A stretch of DNA of 64,000 bases, from assembly GCA_049282265.1 (NCBI GenBank), contig JBAPTR010000177.1, positions 1-64,000 of the forward strand, written 5' to 3'. This document shows, in pieces, positions 15,992 to 23,797 of this stretch; within the stretch, counting starts at the first letter, position 1; every line of letters starts with the position of its first letter. Position numbers and translations under genes: made by a program. The DNA comes from CAYUCJ01 sp049282265 (GTDB lineage: Bacteria > Desulfobacterota > DSM-4660 > Desulfatiglandales > Desulfatiglandaceae). The notes beneath the pieces are model-generated. The model made no database searches, had not been told where the DNA came from, and worked only from the letters and a program-made list of their open reading frames with translations.

Positions 15992-17332
15992 CTAGACAAT
16001 TTCCCCCACCAGGTCATAGGCATAAGCCTTCGTTATCCTGACCGGCATGATCTCCCCGGCGACCCCGGTGCCTTTGTTGATCAAGACGCACCCGTCCACA
16101 TCCGGGGCCATGGAGGCCGTCCTGCCGGCGAGCAGGAGGGAGGTCTCGCGGCTCTCGCCTTCAATGAGCACGGGAACCGTCCGATTTATCATTTCCTGAT
16201 TCAGGGTCTTGGAGATACCGGCCTGGCAAGTCATAATTCTTGACATCCGTTCCTTCGCCACTGTCTGTTTAACACGCGGCTTCAGTCTGTAGGCGGGAGA
16301 CCCTCTTTCAGGGCTGAAAACAAAGGCCCCCAGATGTTCAAACCGGGCTTCTTCCACAAACGCAAGAAGTTCCTGGAAGATCGCCTCACTTTCACCCGGA
16401 AAGCCCACCATAAGCGTCGTCCTCAGGTGAATTCTGCGGTTACCGGAACGAATCCGCCTAACCAGTTCCAGGTGTGTCTGGCCCTCCGGTCGGCGCCTCA
16501 TAGCCTCCAGAATACCGAGATTAATGTGCTGCAACGGCAGATCAAGATACGGGCAGATTCTTTCTTCGGAATCCATCAATGCCAGAAGACGATCGGAAAT
16601 CCGGTCGGGATGGCAGTACATGAGACGGATCCATTCGAGCCCTCTAATACCGACCAGTCGCTCCAGAAGGTCTTCCAGAGACCCTTTCGGCTCCAGATCT
16701 CTGCCGTAGGATGTGGTGTCCTGGGCCACCAGGTTAATCTCTCTTACGCCCTCGGCAACCATTTCTTCCGCTTCCCGAAGCAGGGAATCAGGCGTACGGC
16801 TCCGAAAGGGCCCCCTGAGGTGGGGAATGATACAGTAGGAACAACCGTGAGAACACCCTTCTGCTATTTTGAGGTAGGCCGTATAGAACGGGGTTGTTCT
16901 GGCTCTTGGAGCAGCGTGGTCGGCCAGGGATGTGGGGCGACTCAAATGAAACCGAGACAAGGCAGCCGGGAAACCGTTTCCCAGGATTTCCACCACCCGG
17001 CCGATCTCGCCTGTCCCCAACCACGCATCTACCTCAGGGATCTCTTTTTCCAGTTTGTAACCATACCTCTGGACCAGACACCCGGCCACGACGAGCCTCT
17101 TCAAAGAACCCTTTTCTTTCAATCTTGCCGTCTCAAGAATCGTATCTACAGCCTCTTCAACGGCAGATTGAATAAACCCGCAGGTATTGATCAACGCCAC
17201 ATCGGCTTCTTCGGGATCACGGGCCAATGCATAACCGGCGCTCTTCAGCGAGCCCAGCATGTGCTCACTGTCCACCAGGTTCTTTGCGCACCCGAGGCTG
17301 ATTAGGAATATCTTCTCTCGTTTCACATTCAT
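15992..17332 (-). CDS. rimO: Ribosomal protein S12 methylthiotransferase
   Basis: 446 residues. N-terminal MTTase domain with LGCAKNLVDSE, NTCGFI and GCLVQRY (three cluster Cys); radical-SAM motif CSHGCSYCIIP near residue 164 (CxxxCxxC); C-terminal TRAM-like domain. The LGCAKN and GFPGE signatures separate RimO from MiaB. It adds a methylthio group to Asp of S12. No operon partner is obvious; downstream (17333-17547) is a short gap with a repeat fragment before the kinase gene on the same strand. Confidence 0.95.
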   Translation of the reverse strand: MNVKREKIFLISLGCAKNLVDSEHMLGSLKSAGYALARDPEEADVALINTCGFIQSAVEEAVDTILETARLKEKGSLKRLVVAGCLVQRYGYKLEKEIPEVDAWLGTGEIGRVVEILGNGFPAALSRFHLSRPTSLADHAAPRARTTPFYTAYLKIAEGCSHGCSYCIIPHLRGPFRSRTPDSLLREAEEMVAEGVREINLVAQDTTSYGRDLEPKGSLEDLLERLVGIRGLEWIRLMYCHPDRISDRLLALMDSEERICPYLDLPLQHINLGILEAMRRRPEGQTHLELVRRIRSGNRRIHLRTTLMVGFPGESEAIFQELLAFVEEARFEHLGAFVFSPERGSPAYRLKPRVKQTVAKERMSRIMTCQAGISKTLNQEMINRTVPVLIEGESRETSLLLAGRTASMAPDVDGCVLINKGTGVAGEIMPVRITKAYAYDLVGEIV

Positions 17333-17448
17333 ATCCTATTTTCCCGGATTTTTCTGCACCATTCGCTGCTTACCTTTTTAGAAATAGGCGCCATAAAGGT
17401 GCTCCAGGCCGAAAGGCACCGACACAATCTTTGAAGACTTCGTTAGAA

Positions 17449-17476
17449 ATCATCATCGTGCCCATGGACGGACTTT
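17449..17476. repeat. Short unit of dispersed palindromic repeat
   Basis: ATCATCATCGTGCCCATGGACGGACTT matches the left arm of copy C (22373 onward) and, reversed, the unit at the end of the window. An isolated fragment in the kinase-rimO gap. Confidence 0.65.
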
Positions 17477-17547
17477 GGGGGGTGACATCAATCGTTAGGA
17501 CCCTTTCGATGTCTTCCCCTAAGCCTTACGCCCTGCGCCTTGCGCAT

Positions 17548-18939
17548 TTAGGATTCTTTCTGATTGCTTCTGTCCAGACGGGTCAATAACGTGAGGGCAA
17601 ATTGCTTCATGAATTGCAGCTGAATGGTCTTGGAAGATCGATCCAGCAGAGTGGCGCTGATCCTCATCATGATGCAATCCGAGGCGGCCACCACTGTTGC
17701 GGCTCGCGTCTGGCCACCCAGGTAAGACATCTCGCCAAAACACTCACCCCTGGTTATCTCAGCAATAAAACGACCATTCTTTTTCACGGCTGCCCGGCCG
17801 CTGAGTATGATGAAAAAGGCGTCGTCGATGTCTCCTTCACTGACCACTACTTTTCCTTTTCTGATCTTGACGAGATTGCTGGTCATCAATATCTCTTTGA
17901 CCTGATCCCTTGTAAAATGCTCAAAAAAAGGCACATGGTGAACATAATCCACCACGTCTTCCACCTTGGATTTCTTGATTGTGCCTTTGAGTCCCCGCAA
18001 GGCCACCCTGAGGTCATAGGCAAAATCCATGCACGTCTGATAACGTTCCCCCGGGTCCTTGGAAAGGGCCTTATGGATGATCTTATCAAAGATTTCAGGA
18101 AGTTCCCTTCGAATACTGGATGGTGGAGCCGGATATTCATGGGTGATCTTGTACAGGATGGAAAAGTAGTTGTCACCGGGGAAGGCCCTTTCCCCTGTCA
18201 AGAGTTCATACATCACGCAACCCAGCGAAAAAATATCACTTTTGTCCTCGATCGGCTCTTCTTTGACCTGTTCTGGAGACATGTAACTTGGGGATCCGAC
18301 AATTCCCCTCTGGAAAGGCACATCCGTTTCAATACAGGCAATCCCGAAGTCGGCGATCTTGATGGCCCCGGCACGGTCCAGCATGATGTTGGAGGGTTTG
18401 ATGTCCCGGTGAATCACGCCGCGTTTATGGGCATAATCGAGTGCCCTGCAGGCGGCAAAAGTATTTTCCACGATCTTGCTTACAGGAAGGAGATTCTCCT
18501 TTCGACAATATTTGACGAGAGTTGGCCCGTCTACGTATTCCATGGCTATGTAGCAGAATTCTCCAAACAAACCGGCGTCGTATATGGCGACGATGTTGGG
18601 TTGCATGAGCCGTCCGGCGGATTGGGCCTCGATAAAGAACCGCTCCCTGTATCTCTCCGCCTTGTAACCTTCCAGATCCGGTGACGGACTGGAGATCTTG
18701 ATGGCCACATCCCTCTGGATATAGGGGTCTTTCCCCAGGTAGACCATGCCCATGCTGCCCTGACCAAGCTTATCCACGATCTCGTAGCGCCCAACGCGTC
18801 TCACGCCGGAGAGCTCAGCAACGAAGGCATCATCCAACCTGCGCACATCCCTGTTCACCCCGAAAAACCTGGCCTTGAGCCAGCTGGTCAGGCCGTGCTT
18901 CCGTTCAGTTGGGTCACCTTTTTTCTCTTCTTCTTCCAT
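17548..18939 (-). CDS. Ser/Thr protein kinase with C-terminal cyclic-nucleotide-binding domain
   Basis: 463 residues. Hanks-type kinase at about residues 50-315: glycine loop LGQGSMGMVYLG (59-69), Lys81, catalytic HRDIKPSN (177-184), DFG (197-199), activation loop end GSPSYMSPEQ. A linker of about 30 residues is followed by a cNMP-binding domain (345-455) with GECFGEMSYLGG, the phosphate-binding cassette, though the usual Arg is present as QTRAAT. No membrane segment, so it is a cytoplasmic kinase that may be tuned by cyclic nucleotide or another ligand. It is upstream of rimO and downstream of a lipoprotein gene, all on the minus strand. Confidence 0.9.
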   Translation of the reverse strand: MEEEEKKGDPTERKHGLTSWLKARFFGVNRDVRRLDDAFVAELSGVRRVGRYEIVDKLGQGSMGMVYLGKDPYIQRDVAIKISSPSPDLEGYKAERYRERFFIEAQSAGRLMQPNIVAIYDAGLFGEFCYIAMEYVDGPTLVKYCRKENLLPVSKIVENTFAACRALDYAHKRGVIHRDIKPSNIMLDRAGAIKIADFGIACIETDVPFQRGIVGSPSYMSPEQVKEEPIEDKSDIFSLGCVMYELLTGERAFPGDNYFSILYKITHEYPAPPSSIRRELPEIFDKIIHKALSKDPGERYQTCMDFAYDLRVALRGLKGTIKKSKVEDVVDYVHHVPFFEHFTRDQVKEILMTSNLVKIRKGKVVVSEGDIDDAFFIILSGRAAVKKNGRFIAEITRGECFGEMSYLGGQTRAATVVAASDCIMMRISATLLDRSSKTIQLQFMKQFALTLLTRLDRSNQKES

Positions 18940-18992
18940 GAAGGTAATGCTTCACCTTTCTACAACGATTCCATCAAACATACATGTCCTGA

Positions 18993-19613
18993 TCAAAGCA
19001 ACCGGGCCTGCTCAAGAAGCTTCGCAACGTCCAGCCTGTTTACGGCATCCGTAAGCAATCCTCCTATGGCCTGGTCGGCTCCCTTGGTGCCCACAATTTT
19101 GTATTGCTCGGTCTCACCACTGATGTCCTGAGTGGCCAATACCCTGCCATCCTTTATCAGCCTGGCCTCATACCGCATTTTGGCCACCCAGTCCCTTTTG
19201 GCAAAACCGAGTGTAAATTTCTGGAGCACGATTTTCAACTCGGGCTTCCCGGTTTCCGCCGTGTGAAGGACCTTCAGACCCATGTTTTCAAACCTGCGAT
19301 TGAACGCGTCTTTGATCATGTCAGTCAATTCATAAGGGCCGAGTCTGAAACCCGCCTCCTTGTATCTGGCGATACTGTAAATGATGTTTCCGGGGAAATG
19401 TTTGAATTCATTTCTGGCCCCCTCCTTGAGTATGTCCTTGGACCCTCTTGCATCATCCAGGGAAAAAAATACCTCATGGCCTCCCAGTTGATTCGAACTG
19501 GGCGGGAGCCTGTAAAGGGCCTTCAATTCCGGTACAGTTGCACACGAAACCATCAAAAAGGCCAGCATGGAAATCCCTACCAGAAATCCAAAGACGCGAT
19601 TTCTACTTTTCAT
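18993..19613 (-). CDS. Lipoprotein, YajG/LptE-like layout
   Basis: 206 residues. A signal peptide ends in a lipobox LMVSC (Cys24) followed by Ala, so an outer-membrane lipoprotein is likely. The rest shows alternating strands and a conserved GPYELTDMIKDAFNRRFENMGLKV stretch reminiscent of small lipoproteins of the YajG type; assignment is by layout only. Start ATG follows GGAAGGGATC. Upstream is arsR and downstream the kinase gene, 53 bases away. Confidence 0.7.
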   Translation of the reverse strand: MKSRNRVFGFLVGISMLAFLMVSCATVPELKALYRLPPSSNQLGGHEVFFSLDDARGSKDILKEGARNEFKHFPGNIIYSIARYKEAGFRLGPYELTDMIKDAFNRRFENMGLKVLHTAETGKPELKIVLQKFTLGFAKRDWVAKMRYEARLIKDGRVLATQDISGETEQYKIVGTKGADQAIGGLLTDAVNRLDVAKLLEQARLL

Positions 19614-19635
19614 GATCCCTTCCTCCCTATCAGAG

Positions 19636-19980
19636 TTACTTTCGGCAGATCTTCTCGCGGTTGATCATTGGCAGTTCCTTCTTCAGACGCATGACTTCCG
19701 GTTCGTCTTCCAACCAGTGCCGCAGGTTGCCCAGAAGACTTGCCGCATAAGGACTGCTGCTCCCGTCGTTCAGACGATAATTGACCCAAAGGCCATCCTT
19801 TTCATAATTCACCAGACCGGCCTCTTCCAGAATTTTCAGGTGTTTTGAAACCGTTGGCTGTGCCACTCCCAGGGCGGCCTGCATCTCGCAGACACACATG
19901 GTCTTGTGCTGTAGCATCTTGACGATTTTGACCCTGTTGGGATCCGACAGGGCTTTAGTAACCTTGATGAACCGTTTCAT
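19636..19980 (-). CDS. ArsR-family regulator with CVC metal-site motif
   Basis: 114 residues. Winged helix with HTH core VAQPTVSKHLKILEEAGLV, and MCVCEMQ (Cys29, Cys31), the arsenic/antimony site of helix 3 in classical ArsR. Its C-terminal tail KKELPMINREKICRK holds one more Cys and recurs in a remnant at 41246. The ATG at 19980 has GAGGT 10 bases upstream. The neighbouring lipoprotein and rseC genes give no hint of an arsenic function, so this orphan may act on distant genes such as those at 31-46 kb. Inference only. Confidence 0.88.
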   Translation of the reverse strand: MKRFIKVTKALSDPNRVKIVKMLQHKTMCVCEMQAALGVAQPTVSKHLKILEEAGLVNYEKDGLWVNYRLNDGSSSPYAASLLGNLRHWLEDEPEVMRLKKELPMINREKICRK

Positions 19981-20202
19981 AAGCAATCAACCTCATTGTA
20001 ATAGCCAAACCCGGGCCAGGTGCTTTTTGAGTATATCCCTTCACGGAAACATCTTGTATTCGCGGTATCCTGTCAAGGGAAATTTCCAGGATGAATTCAC
20101 CGGCACCCCTGTATCGAGGGAAGGCCATATATAAGAGGCCCGTGTTCATGGGCTTTCTTCCCATCTGGTCTACGGGAGATCAGGAGGGCTGAACACTGCA
20201 TT

Positions 20203-20727
20203 CTACGATGAGAAAGGCCCGGCGCATGAATCGCACAAGCTGTCCTTTTTTCTCACAGGACATGAGGTTTCTTGTGATATGGAAGCCTGGGTCCTGATCA
20301 CCCGGCGTATGGAGGCCTGGCTGGCGCCTGAAATGCGCCTGAAAATCCCCACACCGACAGCAATTCCAATGAAAAGGCCCACGGCAATGGCGATAATCCC
20401 GGCAGCCGCGCCAGTGGAGAAGCCGTCGGTCAATCCATAGGCTGCAATAATCCCCAGGATGAGGCCGATGGCGGGAAAACCGGTCAGGGCGAGTACATTC
20501 TTTATCAATGCACCGGTCTCTCGGTGGATCAGGACCTGGTCCCCCACATGGGCCCCCGGCTCGTTCTCCGCCGCGATCGTTACGGCGGAACTGTCCGTGG
20601 TACAGTGACAGACCTTGTTGCTCACTTCTTCAGAGACCCCCGGTATACCGGCGCTCCCCGGCCGGATAACCACTTCGGCCTCCCCGTTTTCTTTCAAGGC
20701 GGCCACGATCCCTTCATATTCAGCCAT
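20203..20727 (-). CDS. rseC: RseC/MucC-family (SoxR-reducing system) membrane protein
   Basis: 174 residues. N-terminal Cys-rich module (SNKVCHCTTDSSAVTIAAENE) followed by two transmembrane helices (about 80-100 and 107-127) and a basic tail ending with CPV and CDSC pairs. RseC proteins occur with Rnf complexes or sigma-E systems; neither is present here. The ATG at 20727 is preceded by GGGAGAGGTGAGAAAA. Stands alone next to a dispersed repeat. Confidence 0.8.
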   Translation of the reverse strand: MAEYEGIVAALKENGEAEVVIRPGSAGIPGVSEEVSNKVCHCTTDSSAVTIAAENEPGAHVGDQVLIHRETGALIKNVLALTGFPAIGLILGIIAAYGLTDGFSTGAAAGIIAIAVGLFIGIAVGVGIFRRISGASQASIRRVIRTQASISQETSCPVRKKDSLCDSCAGPFSS

Positions 20728-20775
20728 TTTTCTCACCTCTCCCTTCCAAGGAAGTCGCTTTATTAAACGCGCCTA

Positions 20776-21070
20776 AAGAAGCGAATCTGAGAATCTTTTT
20801 CATGTGCTTTCTCACAGTGCACTTGGCAACTCACTGTTACATGGACGCCTATTTGGGGTTTACTACTCCAGAGCTATACACGCTTCTATAATGTGGGGAC
20901 AAACCCCAAATCGGCGTCCATCCCCTCCGGAGTGGTTAGGAAGCGTCTGGAAAAGATTGTCAGGTTCGGTTCTACTTCGTTGCTCATAGGCTGTCGGTTG
21001 CGGCATAAACCAGCTTCCAACGAAGTCGTCTCATTCATCGGAACTCATGAGGAGAGACTGAGGGTCTTTT
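20776..21070. repeat. Palindromic dispersed repeat, long form (copy B)
   Basis: About 295 bases related to copies A and C: CACAGTGCACTTGGCA, CATGGACGCCTATTTGGGGTTTA against CAAACCCCAAATCGGCGTCCAT, and the right arm TTCGTTGCTCATAGGCTG. The left end lacks the GATGGAATCG terminus, and the right end runs into a second left-arm segment (CCAACGAAGTCGTCTCATTC), so it is a truncated copy fused to the start of another. It lies between lgt and rseC, ending 4 bases before the lgt stop. Confidence 0.75.
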
Positions 21071-21074
21071 ATCA

Positions 21075-21869
21075 TCAACAACCCTCATCGTGATGCCGAT
21101 CCCTTTTTCGGCCGATATAGAACAAAAAAATCCCTGTGAGTACCATGAGGCTCGACAGGATCTGTCCCATCGTAAATGGTCCTATGATGAATCCGAGCTG
21201 GGGGTCCGGCTGTCTGAAATACTCAATGAAAAATCGAAACACGCCGTATCCCACCAGAAAAGTACCTATCAAGAAACCTCTTGGATGCTGCTTTCGGCTC
21301 ACCCAGAAGACGATCACAAAGAGCACCAACCCCTCGAAAAATGCCTCGTAAAGCTGTGAGGGGTGCCTCGGAATGTTGCCGCCCTCCGGAAAGATCATCC
21401 CCCAGGGAAGTTTGGTCGGCCTCCCGTAGAGTTCCCCGTTTATAAAATTGCCGATTCTGCCGAAAAAGAGCCCCAGGGGCGCTGCCACAGCCCCCAGGTC
21501 CGCGAGCATCAGGAGCGACAGATGTTTCTTGCGGGCGTAGATCCACCCTGCCAGGGCCGCCCCTGCCAGCCCGCCGTGAAACGACATGCCGCCTTCCCAG
21601 ACCGCCAGGACCTTCAAGGGTTGGTGAAAATAGTAGGGAAAATTGTAGATAAGACAGTACCCCAGACGTGCACCCACAACCACGCCGGCGATACAAAAGG
21701 ATAGGAGGTCACCCACCTCCTCCCTGGTGATAGGGTAACGTTCGTCCCGGGAGGTCCTGACAAGAATGAAATAGCCCAGCGTAAAGGCTATCACGTACAT
21801 CAGGCCATACCACCGCACCTGTATGGGGCCCAGGTGGATGAGAACCGGATCGATATGCGGATATTTCAT
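21075..21869 (-). CDS. lgt: Prolipoprotein diacylglyceryl transferase
   Basis: 264 residues, polytopic inner-membrane enzyme that adds diacylglycerol to the lipobox Cys. Signature GRIGNFINGELYGRPTKLPWGMIFP near residue 140, with the catalytic Arg and His region (GGMSFHGGL) near 97. ATG at 21869 is preceded by AGGAAGG; the longer frame to 21989 has no family match. It ends next to a dispersed repeat. Confidence 0.96.
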   Translation of the reverse strand: MKYPHIDPVLIHLGPIQVRWYGLMYVIAFTLGYFILVRTSRDERYPITREEVGDLLSFCIAGVVVGARLGYCLIYNFPYYFHQPLKVLAVWEGGMSFHGGLAGAALAGWIYARKKHLSLLMLADLGAVAAPLGLFFGRIGNFINGELYGRPTKLPWGMIFPEGGNIPRHPSQLYEAFFEGLVLFVIVFWVSRKQHPRGFLIGTFLVGYGVFRFFIEYFRQPDPQLGFIIGPFTMGQILSSLMVLTGIFLFYIGRKRDRHHDEGC

Positions 21870-21920
21870 AGAAAAACGCCTTCCTGAAAAAAAATGAACC
21901 TCTTTTGTTCTGCTGTAGAA

Positions 21921-22076
21921 TTGATGGCTTTGTAAAAAGTCATCATCGTGCCCGTGGACGGGCACGCAAATCAATGGGGTGCATCGCAACCCTTTGATTT
22001 GTAAGAAAACCGAAAATCACACTTTTTGGTTTTCGTCAGTAAAATGTCCACGGACGGACTTTTTACGATTCCATCA
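21921..22076. repeat. Palindromic dispersed repeat, short form (copy D)
   Basis: 156 bases with terminal inverted repeats: TTGATGGCTTTGTAAAAAGTC at the left and GACTTTTTACGATTCCATCA at the right, with an inner GTGGACGGGCACG against TGTCCACGGACGGAC. The middle is A-rich and unrelated to the long copies, so the ends look like a reusable boundary unit. Confidence 0.8.
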
Positions 22077-22354
22077 GAATTAGTATAATCCCTTTTCTCC
22101 CCGACCGCAATCTTTCCCATCCATTTTTCACCGTATGGAACCCGGCCTGCCGTGGTTTCCAAGCCTGTCTTTCTAAGGAGGCAGGGTCATTGAAACCACC
22201 AGCTGGACGGGCCGTTGTGTCCATAGCATACATTCCATAGGCCTCTTTGTTGACCCGCCCAAAGGCTAGACGCCGGATAAAATTATGCTGATTGATTCAA
22301 TGATTTATCATTAGATATTTGCATAACAGTTTGAATTTTTGTGATTTTCAATAT

Positions 22355-22685
22355 TTGATGACTTTATAAAAAGTCATCATCGTGCCCATGGACGGACTTC
22401 CAACGAAGTCGTCTCATCCGCCGGAGTCAAAGAGCAGGGCGTGAGACTCTTTTTCAGACCCTTTCTCATAGCGCACTTGGTAGCAAACACCGACATGGAC
22501 GACTATTTGGGGTTTACACCTCCCAAGCCCCACGTGCCTCTATGACGTACCGCTGAGCCCCAAATCGGCGTCCATCCCCTCCGAAGTCTTTAGAAAAGGT
22601 CTGAAAAAGAGTGTCAGGTTCGGCTCCTCTTCGTACCTCATAGGCTGCCACTCGCGGCATAAACCAGCTTTTTACGATTTCATCA
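22355..22685. repeat. Palindromic dispersed repeat, long form (copy C), most complete
   Basis: About 331 bases from TTGATGACTTTATAAAAAGTC to CTTTTTACGATTTCATCAA. Contains CATGGACGACTATTTGGGGTTTA against GAGCCCCAAATCGGCGTCCAT, and ACTCTTTTTCAGACCCTTTC against AAGGTCTGAAAAAGAGTGTC, giving a nested giant hairpin. The 11-base word CAATATTTGAT is found on both sides (22349-22359 and 22684-22694), a possible target-site duplication. Confidence 0.8.
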
Positions 22686-22907
22686 ATATTTGATCCCACT
22701 GTGCCATGGCAGATGATGCGGGCTTCATTCTCTATCTTGTTTCCATCGATAAACGGCCTTTTCCTGCAATCCCCCACCTGAAGCGGGACAGCTCAGCGTC
22801 AATCCGCGGGATTTCAGCCTTGCACGCACCCGGTACAGCATCGGTGCAGATACCACGGTGAGCCAAAGACGCGACAAACCACCCACCCGAAACCTTTCTA
22901 TTTTGGC
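22686..22907. other. Possible decayed transposase fragment, otherwise empty
   Basis: The 222 bases downstream of repeat copy C hold no intact gene. On the minus strand a reading shows KRPFIDGNKIENEA, reminiscent of the FIDGTKIEA segment of IS1182/DUF772-type transposases, but the match is too short to call. The rest of the 1.2-kb interval from lgt to the cytochrome b gene is repeats. Confidence 0.3.
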
Positions 22908-22937
22908 TTGACACATGAAAAGATTATCCTATATACT
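22908..22937 (+). promoter_or_regulatory. Promoter of the cytochrome b / Sec-Fe-S operon
   Basis: TTGACA (22908-22913) followed by TATATA (22930-22935, 16-base spacer) or TATACT (22932-22937, 18-base spacer). A good sigma-70 match, about 155 bases before the first start codon. Confidence 0.65.
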
Positions 22938-23096
22938 TTAGTTTAGTTATACATTTTGTTGTTTAGACACTCTTTCTTCCTGGGTGTTATGGGGAAGGCT
23001 GCTCACGTTCTTTCGTCCTGTTCGCGATTGGCTCTCAACCATTGTAAACTTACCTGTACCTGCAATTTATCAGAACCTAGAAAGGAGACGAAGGCC

Positions 23097-23762
23097 ATGG
23101 ACTTCTTTTCATTTGTCGAGGGACCATTGCTATGGATCGCGTTCCTGACATTTATAATCGGTAGCCTGTTAAGGGCACTGCTGATCTTGTCCCTCTCCAG
23201 AAAAAGAGACAAGATCATATACAAGCATTTCAGCTGGAAATATGTTCTGGCAACCTTTGCACGGTGGCTGCTCCCTCTCAATAAAGATGTGGCCAAGAAT
23301 CCTGTATTCACGATATTGGGATATATCTTCCACATTTGCCTCCTGGCTGTTCCCATCTTCTTTTCAGGGCATATAAGCCTTTGGGAAGAATCAAGGTTTG
23401 AGTGGACTTGGACATCAATGCCTGACGGATTGAGCGATTGGATGACGCTTATTCTCCTGGCCATTGCCCTCTTTTTCCTGTTAAGGCGTATCTTTTCTGC
23501 TGACATCCGCCTGATTTCAACCTTTTCAGACTACTTCCTGATCGTGATCATTGCACTTCCATTTCTTACAGGCTATTTTCTCACCCATGGCACACTGGAT
23601 CCTATTGCTTTCTTTTCTGAAAACATACAATTGATCCACATGCTTTCGGCTGAGCTGATGCTTGTTTTGATTCCTTTCACCAAACTTTCACATTTCATTC
23701 TCTTTTTCTTTTCCAGAGGTGCAACCGGCATTGAATTCGGTCGCAGGGGCTATTCCATGTGA
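23097..23762 (+). CDS. NarI/TmcC-like cytochrome b membrane subunit
   Basis: 221 residues with about five transmembrane helices. His residues spaced as in NarI-superfamily diheme cytochromes b occur in the second helix region (IFHICLLAVPIFFSGH) and the last ones (LIHMLSAELM, TKLSHFILFFFSR); the C-terminus RGATGIEFGRRGYSM is typical of the DsrM/TmcC group. ATG at 23097 follows AAAGGAGACGAAGGCC. The next gene encodes its expected Fe-S partner 35 bases downstream. Probable role: moving electrons between menaquinone and the cytoplasmic Fe-S subunit. No TmcA cytochrome or TmcD is present nearby, so it is a minimal two-subunit version. Confidence 0.82.
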   Translation: MDFFSFVEGPLLWIAFLTFIIGSLLRALLILSLSRKRDKIIYKHFSWKYVLATFARWLLPLNKDVAKNPVFTILGYIFHICLLAVPIFFSGHISLWEESRFEWTWTSMPDGLSDWMTLILLAIALFFLLRRIFSADIRLISTFSDYFLIVIIALPFLTGYFLTHGTLDPIAFFSENIQLIHMLSAELMLVLIPFTKLSHFILFFFSRGATGIEFGRRGYSM

Positions 23763-23797
23763 CCCGCTACCGCTGTTTGACTTAAAGGAGATCTATC

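Noticed and set aside
22077..22354. Possible small gene between repeat copies D and C
   Set aside because: A minus-strand frame of about 60 codons ends in the repeat stop, but has no family match and no convincing start.
22514..22916. Possible transposase remnant after repeat copy C
   Set aside because: Only a 14-residue resemblance to a transposase motif; kept as a low-confidence note, not called as a mobile element.
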